Shown one piece after another: positions 41,780 through 62,448 of a DNA stretch of 64,000 nucleotides. The notes under the pieces are model-generated. The model saw nothing but the letters and a program-made list of their open reading frames with translations, did not search any database and was not told the DNA's origin. Source of the stretch: Urechis unicinctus (lineage: Eukaryota; Annelida; Polychaeta; Xenopneusta; Urechidae); contig CM067346.1 of the NCBI GenBank assembly GCA_034190875.2, forward strand, positions 17,325,592 through 17,389,591, written 5' to 3'. A program made the translations under genes and the position numbers. The stretch's first letter is position 1. Each line of letters starts with the position of its first letter.

Positions 41780-43680
41780 ATGATGCAGGCATTTTCAATA
41801 TGGGAGCTTACCAGTGTATTACGTAGAAATCTGTAATATTTAGCAAACCGTTATATAAAATGGGGTTGGGACGCAAGTCGTCTGTGATGCAGCCTACCTG
41901 TATTATAGTTGCAAGCAAGCAATTGAAAACAGTCAGGAATATTTCTCCATGCTGATGATTTGAAAGTGGCCTAGCGCCGTCTTAATGACCTTGCTTGCGG
42001 CACCCACGATACTTGTGGAAACTATTTCAAACCCTACTCACATCTAGCCCTTTGCAATCCTAGAAGTACCAATTACCATGCATGCAATGTAATATTGTTT
42101 CATAGATACAATTGAGATATAATGGTACAAGAATAACATATTAACTTTAATAATGCCGACATGTGGTGTGTAAATAAACGAATGCGCCGGAGATTTGTTA
42201 GTTTTTGCTTCATCCTGACAGTTATGCGCTGTCCCTATCAATGATATAGCACAGTTATGGTCAGCATTATTTAATAGGATACAGCATTATCAAGCGATAA
42301 AACCCGAATGATCATTGCTATCGTTTTACGTTGTATAATTTACATGATTATCGTTTCGCTCCGCCGCAGTCGGGTAGTGAATACAAGCCAACACAGTTTC
42401 ACTTTCCACGTTTCTTACCTCCTTTGTTATGTCGGCTATCGGGGCCATGTAAGTACCCGCATTGAATTTTGGAAAGTTGGAAACCGAATTACGATTATGG
42501 CCAAACGTTCTACGGAAACTCGATTCATGTTGATTTTACAATGTTCCGTTTAAAAATACCATGGAGCTACTCATGCTTTATGGTTATTTTTTGACAGTAC
42601 TTGTCAACGATTTTCTCTGATAAATGTGCCGCGCAGCGATACTGGAAATTGCGGTCTTTACATCTGTGTTGATATTTCGAGGAAGGCGCCGGAATAAAAC
42701 ACACAATATGTCCGTTAAACATATAAAACCAAATGTGTTGTTTGGTCCATAGAAGCATAGAAACAATGCATTTTGTTGCCAGCGGCTAGCAGGCAATTGA
42801 TGGATTGATTGGTGCTGCCGTCCAGCATAATCGTCACAGTTCTACACATCAATGATCGTCGGATAGAAGGAACGGAACGCAACGCAACGTATATGATGTT
42901 GCTGTTCAAATCAAAAGGCAAGAAAATATCCAGCTTCAAAATTTCACACTGTTCGCAACTTACAACAAGAAACCAAGGTCCCTATCCATGTATATATCGT
43001 AGGTGACACGGGTACCAATTTAGCGGGCAACAAACTATATGGTCTTGTCAATGATCATTGATATATGATGGACAGTTTGCTTGACAACAATGCGCCGGAG
43101 GAAATATGCTGAACTGATCACATTCCCCAATGTGCCCTGTGTGCTATAGTATTACCATTGCCGACAGTAGACCACAGGGAAAACATTATTGTCCGCTCTA
43201 AGCATTTTCGTTTAAGTGTCTGTCTGCAATATGTTGATGATTATTTTCGTTTTATCTCTCATTATATTTAATTGGGACCGAGTTGCTTCGATTTTCTTGA
43301 TTGTTAGCAGAACTTACTGCAGGCCAAGCTTGGCTGCGTTGAAATATTAATTCGACCATTATGGCTAACTCGTCGAAGTGGGATGTTTCTACACGCACCA
43401 TATACATTAACATACATCTCTCTATTTCCGACAACAATAAAACAACGGATACCCAAGACTTGTGCTGTACTCAGTATTTGTATTCATGTTACATTTATCT
43501 AACATAATGGTGTATAACTACAAGCAAGTGAGCATTACTTTGGTCATCTTAATCATCTTGTAGTTGTTTGTTTTATTGTTGTTGTTATTGTTCTTCTTCT
43601 TCTTTTTTTTTTCTTCGGCATCTTCTTCTCTCCTTCTTCTTTTTCTTGTTTTTCTTCTTCTTCTTTGTCTTTTTTATCTC
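41780..43680 (+). repeat. Old segmental duplication, copy B block 1
   Basis: Counterpart of 10600-13220, shorter by about 700 bp through scattered indels. It ends in the same pyrimidine-rich tract (43560-43680). The 74- to 81-codon frames here are not conserved in copy A. Confidence 0.85.
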
Positions 43681-43682
43681 TT

Positions 43683-46529
<2,847 letters not shown>

Positions 46530-47770
46530 AAAACCCAGCAAGATATTAATTTCTATACTTGGAATATTTGTCTTCCCATTGTTACGTTTGCGGACTGAGA
46601 GAGTGATCACTAAGTGCACGTTCTGTTTAGCAACTTTTAATTGAGTATCATATTTTTAGAATGAGGATTATTAATGAAGAACAGAGTTTGACGAGCCAAT
46701 TTCCGATGTTGAATGCTGCTACGGTAATTTAAGTAAACGGGAGTTGTCATTTGTGTTGAGGACTGCACATTTGAAGTTTTATTTGCTAGTCATGGGAAGG
46801 GGAATGCGTCCCTCGTGGTTGCGCTTGTCTCGATCATAGGACAATCTTTATATCTAATGCCAATCTATACGACCTTCCTAAGTGGTCATATATCTATATG
46901 TTTTTATTAGAAGCACGTGTTTCTTGTCTCTTGACCTAGTAAAAAGATAATTATCGTACCCAATAAATGATCCACTATCAAGCAAAACATTTGCTTTACC
47001 CGGCACATTCGGTGGCTCATTGTACGAACCCTGAAATCAAACCACGCGCCCTTATTCCCTAAATCTTGCGTTGTTCACTCTGACTAGTATTGTTATGTTT
47101 GAGTGAAAACAATAATGTGACATCTACGCGCTGAAGTGTAGCTGCGTGCAGTGTTCATATAATGGATAACAAACAATGATTGGCTTTCAACCAGTCCTCC
47201 AATGGTCTGAGCAAAACTTGACACTGATCAAGGCGTTAAGGAGAGAAGCATAGGTGTATTTATTGCTGTGGGTGGATGTTTTGCTACAGATAGGCTGTTT
47301 CAGTCTTCGTACGCCCGGTACATGTTCAAATTCGAGAACTTCTACAACATTGCGATTTGCAAAAATAGCAGGGGGCCACTCGGTCGCCCTCTCAAAAGCA
47401 CATATATTTGCCCGAAGATTTCTCAAGGGTCAATGCTCCCCGAACGCCGAATTTTTGTCATGTGATACAGTGTTTTGATTCGCAAGTTGCGTTTGATTTA
47501 CCGAAGCTTCGACGATGCATGGGGATTATACATTTTCCTTCATGATTCACAGGGCGTTTGGCGTAATCATGTTTACTATTGTGGCTGCATATAAAATTGA
47601 ACAGATTTCTTAATTTAAAGTGAGTTAGAGATGTCGTGTTAGCTGCGGTTCATAACATAGACAAAAGGCATGAGCTGTCTGTTTTTACTTAATAATTACA
47701 AAGGTGAGGCAATTATATTACGATTAAGTTCATTGATTATGACAGTCAAACTCTCTCTCTCTCGCTCGCA
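46530..47770 (+). repeat. Old segmental duplication, copy B block 2
   Basis: Counterpart of 14440-15680, ending at a (CT)n run (47751-47764) just before the large AT array. Minus-strand frames in the two copies (15163-15396 and 47187-47426) are not convincingly the same protein. Confidence 0.8.
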
Positions 47771-47794
47771 TTTTCTCTCTATATCTATACATGC

Positions 47795-48156
<362 letters not shown>

Positions 48157-48318
48157 AAAACATCCCGACCGTGTTTGTATTGCTGAATTAATCTATCATC
48201 GCATATTAGCAATGGTAGATGGGCTATCGATTAGACAACAGCAGCAAGTCCAACTTTATCATAAGTTGATGTCGGGTAGGGGATATTCAATCACTTGATC
48301 ATCTCAGCCTATCTGAAC

Positions 48319-48378
48319 CAAGCTGACGTGGTGCCAGTGTTGTGATCTCAATATCCCATGTTCGATCCGTCGTCCAGC
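48319..48378 (+). other. tRNA-like or SINE-head relic (weak)
   Basis: AAGCTGACGTGGTGCC resembles a decayed polymerase III A box. GTTCGATCC sits 30-odd bases further on and matches the B box except at its first bases. Spacing fits a tRNA, but the acceptor stem and anticodon arm do not pair well by eye. At best a degenerate tRNA or tRNA-derived SINE head. Confidence 0.2.
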
Positions 48379-50649
48379 TAAAACACGTCACAGACCAAGT
48401 GGACCGAACTGGCACTCCCGTTAACATAGGACTAAACGTTGCAGAATATAGGTTTTAAATTATCTCGTGAACTACTTGCAAATCCACCCACAATTAGTTT
48501 CATCCTTTAGTTTAAGTATTTTGACGATAGGCCTGGAATATAAAGAATGGCCCTATGGAAAGCAGGGCGACCAAGTACACTTATTATAACCTATATAGCT
48601 TAATAATAAATAAACTGAGTTGATAATGGCATTGATCGCAAGCGCATTTAAAGTTAACGCGTAGTTTGCTTTGATGACATCATATTTTCGGGCGGATACA
48701 TTTAGATAACAATACAAACTGTCAACGGAATCATCGCCCTCATAACCTACATTGTAGAACAAATAGGATGACGAACATAAAACTTAATTCTACTGCGCTT
48801 TGATTGTCATGGCAAGGTTGGTAAACTCGCATAATCGGAGAATTCCTCCTCAAGCAGCAACCCAAACAAAAGCCCTATCATCATTCATCAACTATAGCCC
48901 ATTACTTTGGGGCGGTAGTCCACTGCGGTACCGTTGCACCACAGTTTCGTGTGCCGTTAGTTGTGCATCCGTTCCTGTGTTTCCAGCCTGTATGCTGATA
49001 TTTCAGTTATGCTTCATTTGTTCGGATGTCATACGGCAACGATAAACGACGGTGCAGAATTGACGCCCATAGGTATAAGTGTTAAATTGAAACTATCAGA
49101 AATGATCTCGATTGAAGATTTTATTCGATAGATGTAACCAGAATAATCGAAAGCTGTGGTGTTTTGACGGGCGATGACTGCTTAACGTCGCAAATAGTTT
49201 CAGTCGATGCAAGGTATCATTTGTGCAAAATAATTCGATGGATAATTTTGGATGTTATTTTGAATATTCAAGCTCATTCTGTACCACGTTTCCGAACCAA
49301 TACAAAATTAACCTCCCATCTCAAAAGAAAACGTACTCTGTCTCAGCATATCAAAGCGATACATTCAGCTACTGCATGCAAAGCTTATGATGTTGAGATC
49401 ATGATGCGTTCATGGGAATGTCGAGACGAGTTTATCATTTCTGAGCGTACTATAATTGTCCACACATATTTGATGCGGTAGCCCTGATTAAAAAATGATG
49501 TCCAGTACAAATATTTGATAGTACTAGCAGCAAATCGTACAAGTAATCATTATTTACAGCACCAATCTGGTTGGTATGCCCTGCTGAAGGTTAGCGGCGA
49601 ATGTGTCAACCATTTATTGAGTTTATAAACCGTAATATTGCGCGCCATTATTCGCGATCTCTATGAAGGTATATCATCGAGTTCGAATAGAGCCTTTTTA
49701 AAGCGGGTCATTATCCTACTACAAACCTACCTGGACAAGTACACACAGGCTTCCTTAAAGCACATATTGGAGCGCGCCATTCATCACAATATCATCCTAA
49801 ATGGACCATTTATTCATTAACACCATGCAATATTTTACAATTGAATGGCATTCAGTCGAATCGACGATCAATACCATAATAACAATGCAGAGCAGATGTT
49901 GCATGCTATAAATAGGTGAAAATCATTCTTCAACCCAGCATTTAAGGTTGTTATAAAAGGCAAAATGGCCAAAGCAACAAATCTATGCAACGTTTGCATA
50001 ACTTAGAGCATGTATTTTCTTCCTCGTGATTTTTTGTGGTCACTCGGTTTCGTTTCGGATTTACGTAACGTGGATTTACGTAAACCATAGGCGGCTTATG
50101 CAACACCATACCTATTGTTCCATACGTCATCTGCGATTTACGCTATCGTACAGCATTTGAACGGATATGGGATTTATGTTTACCTGGATCAAATCCGATG
50201 TATTTAGTTACTGAATTGCAAATAGTGTCAGCCAGAAGATTTATTAGTAATCAATTAGTGCATTTCCTTACGTGATGGTGGTTCGTGTAATACAGCTCCT
50301 TCTGCAACCCTCATCTAGATTGCAAAGACATCTGTATCGATTTATTGGGAGAGTATCCTGGTATGTATCCATAAAAATGTCCAGCACCTTGTGTGGTTCT
50401 ATCTCAGCATTTTTATTTTACGAATATGTGTGTAGCATGATTTATGCCATTTCGACGTATTCAATATGGAAACGTAATGCATATATACTGCGAAAACCAC
50501 ACGTTTTAATGAGCCACTGTGTTACATGAGTTATACGATCGTTCGTGCATCAATACGCAGTTAAATTTTCATATACACCACACAGGTTAGGATAGACCCG
50601 ATTATAATGTTGTTGTTATTTGACTCGTGAAAAACCAAATGCTTACTAT

Positions 50650-50731
50650 ATACATTTATATATATATATATATATATATGTGGGTGTGTGTGTGTGTGTG
50701 TGTGCGTGTGTGTGTGTTTGTCTGTATATAT
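50650..50731. repeat. (AT)n-(GT)n microsatellite
   Basis: About 30 bp of AT followed by about 40 bp of GT with a few interruptions. Confidence 0.93.
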
Positions 50732-51109
50732 GCTACACCTTTTTTATTCAAGTGCTTTCCACAATGAAAAAAGGAAATTGAGGAACACTAAATGCAATAT
50801 CTGAGGATGTGATCTACATCGTACATGTCAAGAAGCTTTATTTTAACCCATGAGATCACACCTACGCTCGGAAATACATAGCATATAAAAGTTGAATATA
50901 GTATTATGTGTACTTAGCGCCATGCAAATGAACTTTATTGAAAATTCCAAGGCATTACGTGCCTGTGGGTCAAAGGGGAGAAATATCTGATGAGATATAC
51001 AGCAATGACAGGTATATTCCTGTGGAAAATGTAGCGACTTTAGACACTAGATTGAAACTCGATCACTGCCTATATGAGTGATTATCTAGGTGTTAAAAGG
51101 CATTGGCAT

Positions 51110-52320
51110 ATAACGTTGAAAAATCACTGCTATTTGGTGATACCTAGTTTAAGTCACCCGCTACGTCATTAACAAGGCCATTACCTGAAATATCCGCGTA
51201 AACAGAGCAATTATTGACATTGCTTATTTACTGAAGTGGTGAAGGAGGAACCCTAGACCTACAAGGGTGATTGATCGCTTTATCGCGTTAACATAGCAGT
51301 CATACACTCAAAACATCACCTAATGATCTGGGAGAGAAATACAATTGGTTGTGTGTAAAGTGCCATTAACAGATTAGGATTGTTTCCAGGAATGAATTGT
51401 CGATAATGTGTTTACAATGAAAGTGAATCATAAAATATTTCGCTGCAATAAATAAAAGCCGCATGCATTCATCCAACAGTACCGGGGCTTATTTCTGCAA
51501 CACAATTTATCCGTCAAATATATCGTGCGACTTGTATTGTAAACGGTTTCCTATCAATTGCAAAGAACTATTGAAAACTCGAGAATTTATGTTGTAGTCG
51601 ATTTGTTGATGGTGTATGAGATTGCTACTCTTTTGATTAAACATTGCATCAGTTGCAAGAAGCTTTATAAGCTGGATTTACATTGTTCTGAAACATGGTT
51701 AATGCATGCCATCATGCTAAATTGTAATCATGCTTGAATATTTCAATTTGATTTTACCTTAAGTAGGGTAAATAGTGGGAAACAATGCACTACAATAGCA
51801 CATGTCGTTCTCTCCTTTTATGATCTCACCCATGAGGTCTTCATGCTGGGATAACTGCAACTCGCTTACATTATTAGCCATACGGGAGAATTGCTCGTGG
51901 TAATCGGGTCAATCTTATTCTGCCGTACTGAAAAGATATAGTGTATGCCTGTTACGCTAGTCACTTAATGTCCTCTTATAATCATAAAACTAATTGAAGA
52001 CGTATTCATTTCCTGTTTATCGCTAACACTTCGGCTCGCCTGAATATGAATGACTGTAAATTTGCCAGTCAAAGAACAAGCACGTGCAGTTCAGACTGTC
52101 TCACTTGCCAGCCGATTATAGCTATTTAGACAGCTCTAGTTAAGATAAAATCATGGCTTGTCTATGAATGACACGTATATGTACAGCAAAACGGATATTG
52201 ATTAAAGGTTATCCTTATACTGCATCTGCTCTAAAATTGGTGCGGGTTTTTGTCCTTCTGTCCGTGATTTACTGTATGACTCTGTTTTAGCAGTATCGCG
52301 TTAATAGTAGCAACAAAAAT
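51110..52320 (+). repeat. Old segmental duplication, copy B block 3
   Basis: Counterpart of 18240-19950, about 500 bp shorter. It ends near GTATGACTCTG/GCAGTATCGCG (52274-52300), matching 19881-19905. No AT/AG/GT compound repeat follows here, unlike copy A. Confidence 0.85.
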
Positions 52321-53581
52321 CAGACTGCAGTAATGGAGTACATTGTACAGACAAATAGAACAGGTCGCCATGATCGAATGAATTTTATAATATTGTAGGG
52401 AATATATGCTTCTTGGTCGACTATGTTATGCTGCAGGTTTCACAGTGACTCCTCCATACATAAAACGTAGATGGATAAAGCAATCGACCGAATGAACATG
52501 CTCTTAGAGGGAATGATTGCACCATCACATTCGAGCCTCTCGTCTGGTCCTCGCTGAATTGAATCAAACTTTGTTAATCAATATATGACGAATGTCCCAC
52601 GTTGTACAGTGCCTAATTAACTACTTTTTACGTAGTGGAGCAAGAGAATGTTGCATCCGATTTTCACAAAAGATAAAGGTGCTGTCGTCACGACGAGCAT
52701 TCCGCAAAACCGAACCAAAGGTAGCTTCCTGAATTAATACCTTCCATGTCATAACCGGATACTCCATGCATGTCCTCGTCAACAATTTCCCGAAGTAAAA
52801 TGAATCTTGCCTTCTCTATATGTTGTCCCCGTCAGATGTCTATCCTGCGGTCTATTGTATTTCAATTTATCTGACTGATCACTAGCAGAGTAGCACTTGT
52901 ACTCATTTAATTGAACCAGTCAGATTTTTACACTTTCGTTTCGAATCCACAACCTGTGGGTAGAAAAGTGACGTAGTATACCACGGAGCCGCGGGAACCT
53001 GCTTAGACGAGATAAAAGCAGTTACTAACTACCTGGTTTTTTATGCCAAACGACCTCGACAAAGAAAAGCGTTAATGTTTACATTTATATGCAGCGCTGG
53101 GACTTCAGCCAGTCAACCGTTGCAGACAAGATGTGTCAGTTTTGCATGCCGCGTTCTTTTTGTTAGGCGCCATTCCGATTAACTAAGCTATAATATTCAT
53201 TAGGAAATGGTTTCCGCAGGGCTCTTATCAGGGCAGGTCTGCAACACTCTTGCCAAGCGTAAAAAGGCTGATTGTCTGGCTTTTACCTGAGGTGCGGGAG
53301 ATGGAATTGCTGCGATTGCTCAAATTGCACTCAATTGCTTCAGTTTCAATTATAAATTAATAACTATAAATCTCGCTAATGTGCACACCTGTTGCTCTTC
53401 TCGCGTGTTAAAACAATTCAACCAGACCTTTTGAGATGTGTGGGCCATATGGTATATAAATCTTCTTATGCATTCGAAAATATGGCATTCACGTTCGAGA
53501 ACTCGTCTGTGGTTAGTTATATACGATGCAGATAAATGACGCTGCCTAGCCCTCCGTACAATACTACACATTTTAGAATCA
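52321..53581. other. Non-coding stretch
   Basis: No recognisable gene or repeat. Confidence 0.4.
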
Positions 53582-53779
53582 ATGTCATTTTCGGAATTGA
53601 AGCTTAAGGATCTGAAGTCGACGGTAACGAAGAGAGCAGTAAAACTGACGGGACGAGAGAATGTGTACTCTCTGGCAGTTGAATGTTTTGATATGATGGT
53701 ATCAAATTGTGTATATGAGGTTGTCTTGAATTATAAACCTGAGGTTGAAAAAGGAATAGCCGCTTATGGCTTTTGTTAG
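53582..53779 (+). CDS. Short frame with SAP-like N-terminus (tentative)
   Basis: 65 codons. The start MSFSELKLKDLKSTVTK followed by VKLTGRENVYSLA resembles the helix-turn-helix pattern of a SAP domain (L-x-x-L-K, a turn, then G-R). SAP domains are DNA-binding motifs also found near the N-terminus of many transposon- or virus-like proteins in invertebrates. The expected Lys after GR is absent and the frame ends soon after. It could be a gene start whose next exon is not visible, a transposon scrap or chance. No homology search was possible. Confidence 0.2.
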   Translation: MSFSELKLKDLKSTVTKRAVKLTGRENVYSLAVECFDMMVSNCVYEVVLNYKPEVEKGIAAYGFC

Positions 53780-53869
53780 GCGAATACCGTAACTGATGTT
53801 GCGGTCGAAACGGCTTGGCAAATTATTGTTACAATAAGTGTTTTTAGAAATTTTCGAGGTTTATATGAC

Positions 53870-54310
53870 CCATGGTGCGACTGCATCATCTTCGTAACAT
53901 TGGAGACTGGATGTTACTACCAAAATCAAGGTATTTGATTTGAAAAAGAAAGAGTTGAGATAACGTGACTTTACATATGATACACTAGATGTGTGTCTGA
54001 AAGCATTTGCCTTACAAAGAACAATTGAGTGTTATTTTCACCTATTGAGACGATTAGTAGCTTTGTTGACAAGATAAGATAAGATAAAACCAATGGTGTC
54101 ATAGAACGTTGTACGCATGTATAGCGTACCTAGAATGACTTTGAGTGTTCGCTGGTTGCTAATGGTCGCATTGTGCAGGGTTCAAACGTGCTAGAAAAGG
54201 CATCGATTACTAACCTTAGATTTTGAGCTGCAAAATATCAGGAGATTGTATCTTAAATCTGAAAGCAAGCATATAGAATCAGCTGTACAGATTTATATGG
54301 TTTCATCATA
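53870..54310 (+). repeat. Diverged local duplication, copy 1
   Basis: Aligns with about 55750-56130. Anchors: GCGTACCTAGAAT (54123; CGTGCCTAGAAT at 55937), AAACGTGCTAGAAAAGGCA (54184 and 55999), GATTGTATC (54244 and 56059) and ATCAGCTGTACAGAT (54279 and 56090). A (GATAA)3 run sits at 54074-54089. No coding. Confidence 0.7.
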
Positions 54311-55749
54311 TCATAGAATTGATGAAACAAGATTGTGTTATAAGTATGTTGATAATTTGGTGGTTAGCACCCTGTACGTGTCAATATTTTATTGGGGGGA
54401 TCATCTACTTGCGCTTATATTTTGTAACCTTAATACGAAAGTAAACACGTGTAGTCTATTGTTATCATAACGGCCTCGTATCATAAAAGCTAGTATTAAT
54501 GAAGTATTATGTGAGGCAACACAGCCATATCACAAAGAAGGAAGTTGCTTTCGTCTCTTGAGAAGGTACATGGCATACTGCATAGAATATTCCACTTAAT
54601 ATAAACAAAATAACCAATTACTGAAAACACCAGATAAACTCCTAATGATAAACAATAATTAGCATCAACAACATCATATAAGGTTCGATATCGGCTTGCA
54701 ATAATATAATACAGTGAGATTGCTCTTGTCTGGCATAGAACATGCGGGCATTTTTATAGAGGCTATGGTAACCATCTGATTTAAACGTAGATTGCATTTG
54801 ATTTATTAAAGATTATGATTCCTTCGAAGAAGAGCTAATAGTTATACTGTTACAAATACTATAAACGTGAAAGTGACAAGCATTATGCATCTCTTTGAAC
54901 ACACCGTTTGTTGTGTTTTATATGTCCTTGTTTGTCGTGACGTAGTAAATAAAAAATAGGTGGGTGGCCTGTAGGATGGGTTTGCGGCTTGGCAGGCACA
55001 GCAATAAACCATGTTGCTGGTTAGACATTCAGGAACATTGGATGGGGCTGTTCCAACTATATGGCCTCGCATCATCGTTCATTATGCTAAGCCAGTTAAA
55101 TTCTTGAGATTCTGAACTAGATGTAATTCGCCGCCTTGCTATAGCTAGAAACTTCTAGCAAGCCCGAAGAATGATCAGCTCAACGTTTCTACAAATGCCA
55201 TTGCATTACATGGTTCTGTTGACCAGATATGAAGATAGCGACACTTAACAATGAATGTTCTTAAACATAGTTAATAGCTAAACGAACATTCTACAAAGAT
55301 AGCAACCATTACGACAATTGCATACAACATGTTATAGTTCGAAATCGATGCGTAGCAGTGTCTCGTCGCGGTACAACATGCAGTCACTGACGGAAAGATT
55401 ATTGAACCATCCCTGTAGTGTATCGGATATGATAGTATTTTACTGACGCATAATCCGTGTTTGTTTATAAAGTAACCCTGAAAAGGAATATGCCAGATGG
55501 CTGTCGTTGCGCATAGTCCTCATTGTCGAAATCGGGTGGCTTATTGAGCTGTTTTGAAAATTCATGGTTGATACGACAGAGAAGTACGCAGATAATATAC
55601 TCATCCTGTATACAATGTAATACACACTAACGCCTAAAATAAGAAAATTGTTAACATCTTCCCTTAGATTTGAAAGATAAAGCGACAGCGTGAGTGTTCC
55701 CGCATATACATATGATACTCTCAGATGAAAACTCGATTAACACATTAAA
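53940..55749. other. Gene-free stretch between local duplicates
   Basis: Beyond the duplicated block it holds only frames below 80 codons, none recognised. Confidence 0.4.
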
Positions 55750-56130
55750 ACCGATTTGGAAAATAAGTGTGGTGCTCGGATCGGATAACTCTGGTCAAAG
55801 ATTATTCAGCAACGAAACGAAAGCATTTAAACTATATGAATTAATTGAGAAATATTTCTCAATATTTTAGCTAAGTACATGTTCCACCTCGTCGATAGAC
55901 AAGGAACAAGGCAAAATACCGTTAACGCATGAATATCGTGCCTAGAATCAGATTAGCGCTAGTTTCGTTTAACGATACAGTTTCAATAATGCAGCAACCA
56001 AACGTGCTAGAAAAGGCAAGGATTACTTATGATATACTATTTTGAGCCCGAAGTAGTAGATTGTATCAAACTAAATCTTTTGGTGCATCGATCAGCTGTA
56101 CAGATGTTATTATTTCTGAGCACTTAAATG
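55750..56130 (+). repeat. Diverged local duplication, copy 2
   Basis: Partner of 53870-54310, about 1.8 kb downstream in the same orientation. Confidence 0.7.
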
Positions 56131-56522
56131 GCAGTCGATCAGGTATTTGAGTGAGTGTTCCTGTCAAATCCATACTTATAACGCAAATTGCAAAACATAA
56201 AGTGTGTAAATTGGTATAAAGCGTTTAAATAAAACACGGCCAGTTATTCATTGTTGTGTACAGAGTCTGAAGTCTTTGCCGCCTACGAGGCTATTAGCTG
56301 AAAGGACAATATAAACATTAATTAGCGACACAGTTTTTGCTAAAATGGTCAACATGGGTCCCTCGTTTGGAATGGTATACTGCCAAGGGAATGCCTCAAT
56401 TACATTATAGCATTTGCATAATCGACTAAGAGTGCTATGTCTAATTGGTCGCGACACCGGCGTTAATGTCGATATTCTGTTGCGCAGCAAGAAAACATCA
56501 TAACATAGTTTTCTGGCAAACT

Positions 56523-56640
56523 CGGATCATCATATATAGTCGGTCGTATGGCCATATATATATATATATATATTTCCAATTATATCGATATATAATATAT
56601 ATATATATATCGGATCATCAATCCAGTCGGTCGTTCGCCT
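56523..56640. repeat. AT arrays flanked by short direct repeats
   Basis: CGGATCATCA...AGTCGGTCGT occurs at 56523 and again at 56611, with two (AT)n patches (56553-56572 and 56590-56610) between. This is a small tandem duplication of about 88 bp with AT expansion inside. Confidence 0.8.
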
Positions 56641-58481
56641 AAAGTGATATCAAGACCACAGGTATTGCTTCCTTGATTAGTCTAGAATGTCTATGCGGTG
56701 TTCGTGTCAGACATAATACAATTGTTATTTCTCAGTATTAGTGAAGCTTTGCCGACCCATCATTACTTTTTACCCTAGTAAGCCGAGGAGTACCATAAGT
56801 ACCAGATACTAGGGCCTCATTGAACATAGCTAAAATGATGTTAGACAATCATCAAACAGACTTCGTAAGCGATTTGTTTATATGCCGTGTCTCCATTCGG
56901 TTTTCACGGTCTGCGCTATAGCAATTAAATATGCATGGTGTTCAGTACCCGAGAGTCTCTCACGATTTAATCGACTTGGATAATTTGCTGATGGGTAATC
57001 AAAATACACAATGGTTTGTTAATTTCGCGGCAACACATTTATACTCCATTGATATCGACTGCTCGTGTTCCAACGGGAATATCACAGAAGTTGACTGTCG
57101 CTGGTTTGTTTATATATAAGTGGGCAATATACGAACATGTGGTTTTTTGACAGTCATCTAAAAATTTACCCCTCAACATCGCAATAAAAATTGCTACTTC
57201 TACACTTACACGGATGAGCGTTTCGCGGGTAGTTAACCTATAAAACAGTAACCGAAAGCAATCGAATCGTACTTGTCAACACACATGAATGTCGTTTGGT
57301 TCAAATATGGCGAGTGCGCTCGTCATGTTAATATTGTCCAAGCAAAATCAAACGCCTGTTGACAGATGCAGGATACATAACGGGTAGTAGTTTACATGAC
57401 AGTTTTCAACAAGGCTGGTTGCTAACTTATTTATTCTACAATGAAATAAACGTGTAAAATTGAAGATAACATGTAGCCTACACTTATTAAATGAATAATA
57501 AATTAAATTCATTGTTGATCTTACTACGTGATAGTGAATGGTTTATGGAAAGACGGTCGGGTTCAAAGTGATGTACTATATGAGTCGTCATGCAGTACAT
57601 GACTAATCCAGATGTTGTCAAATGAGTTAGCACGCGCACTAACCTTTAGCAAAGCAGGGCGTGCAGAGGCTTATTTATTTATTTGATTTATCGAACGACA
57701 TTAAACGCCATTGTGTTGAATGCCAAACAAGCTCGTTTAACTTCTTTGGAAGCCACCGTTATACATCATGTGTGCTGTCTTGGTCAGTTGCTTGTGGCAG
57801 CGAAGGGTACTTAAATGTGTTTCGTGCAATTATGAACTACATATACACATGTGTATTAGACATGATACCTATATTTTTACAACCGCTTTTTTATGGCGTT
57901 CTCTGGACAAGAAGTTCAACAAAGACCTAGCAAAGCGAGAATATCGCTTACCAATATCAACTAAAGGATTAACCATTACGGTAAAATGCTAAATTTACGA
58001 TCAGAAGCACGCTGCACGTCGTCTGCTACCTTGATGCTTACCAATAATTGACTAATGCAGAAACAACTAACGCCTACATTGCGTTGCCCAAAAAATTGGC
58101 AATTATCGGTCATAACTATACTATAGGAGCGCTTTTGCAGCACGAAGAAGTAGCAATGTAGATTGGTCGGTTTTAAGTTGTCCAGGGTGGCACGACATAA
58201 GCAACAGCATGTTGTGATGGTCAGTGAGGGTAGTTTAACCGATCAAATTCGATTGGCACAAACTATTCACGAATGTTGCTGACAGCACATGTGGCTTTTA
58301 AAAAAAAAAGACGTCGCCCCAGTACGGTATACTCAATGGTTATTTTCCTGTAATATTCATCTGCCGCTTGTCTTGGTGATTATGTACGAGTGTACAATAG
58401 TCTCAGCTATCGTTTTATCACAAACATGGACAACCAAACCTTCTTTATTTATGTGTACAATAGATGATAAAAGTCGTAAGG
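56641..58481. other. Non-coding stretch
   Basis: Overlapping 89- and 74-codon frames near 57661-57992 are unrecognised. Nothing else supported. Confidence 0.4.
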
Positions 58482-62400
<3,919 letters not shown>

Positions 62401-62448
62401 TTTGTTATGTCTAGTTTGATGCGCATTATTTGATCGCAGAAAGGAGGG

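Larger units (their letters stand above)
48157..51109. other. Gene-poor stretch
   Basis: Open frames up to 105 codons (49164-49481) without recognisable domains. Contains a possible tRNA-like relic (48319-48378) and an AT/GT array (50650-50731), listed separately. Confidence 0.4.
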
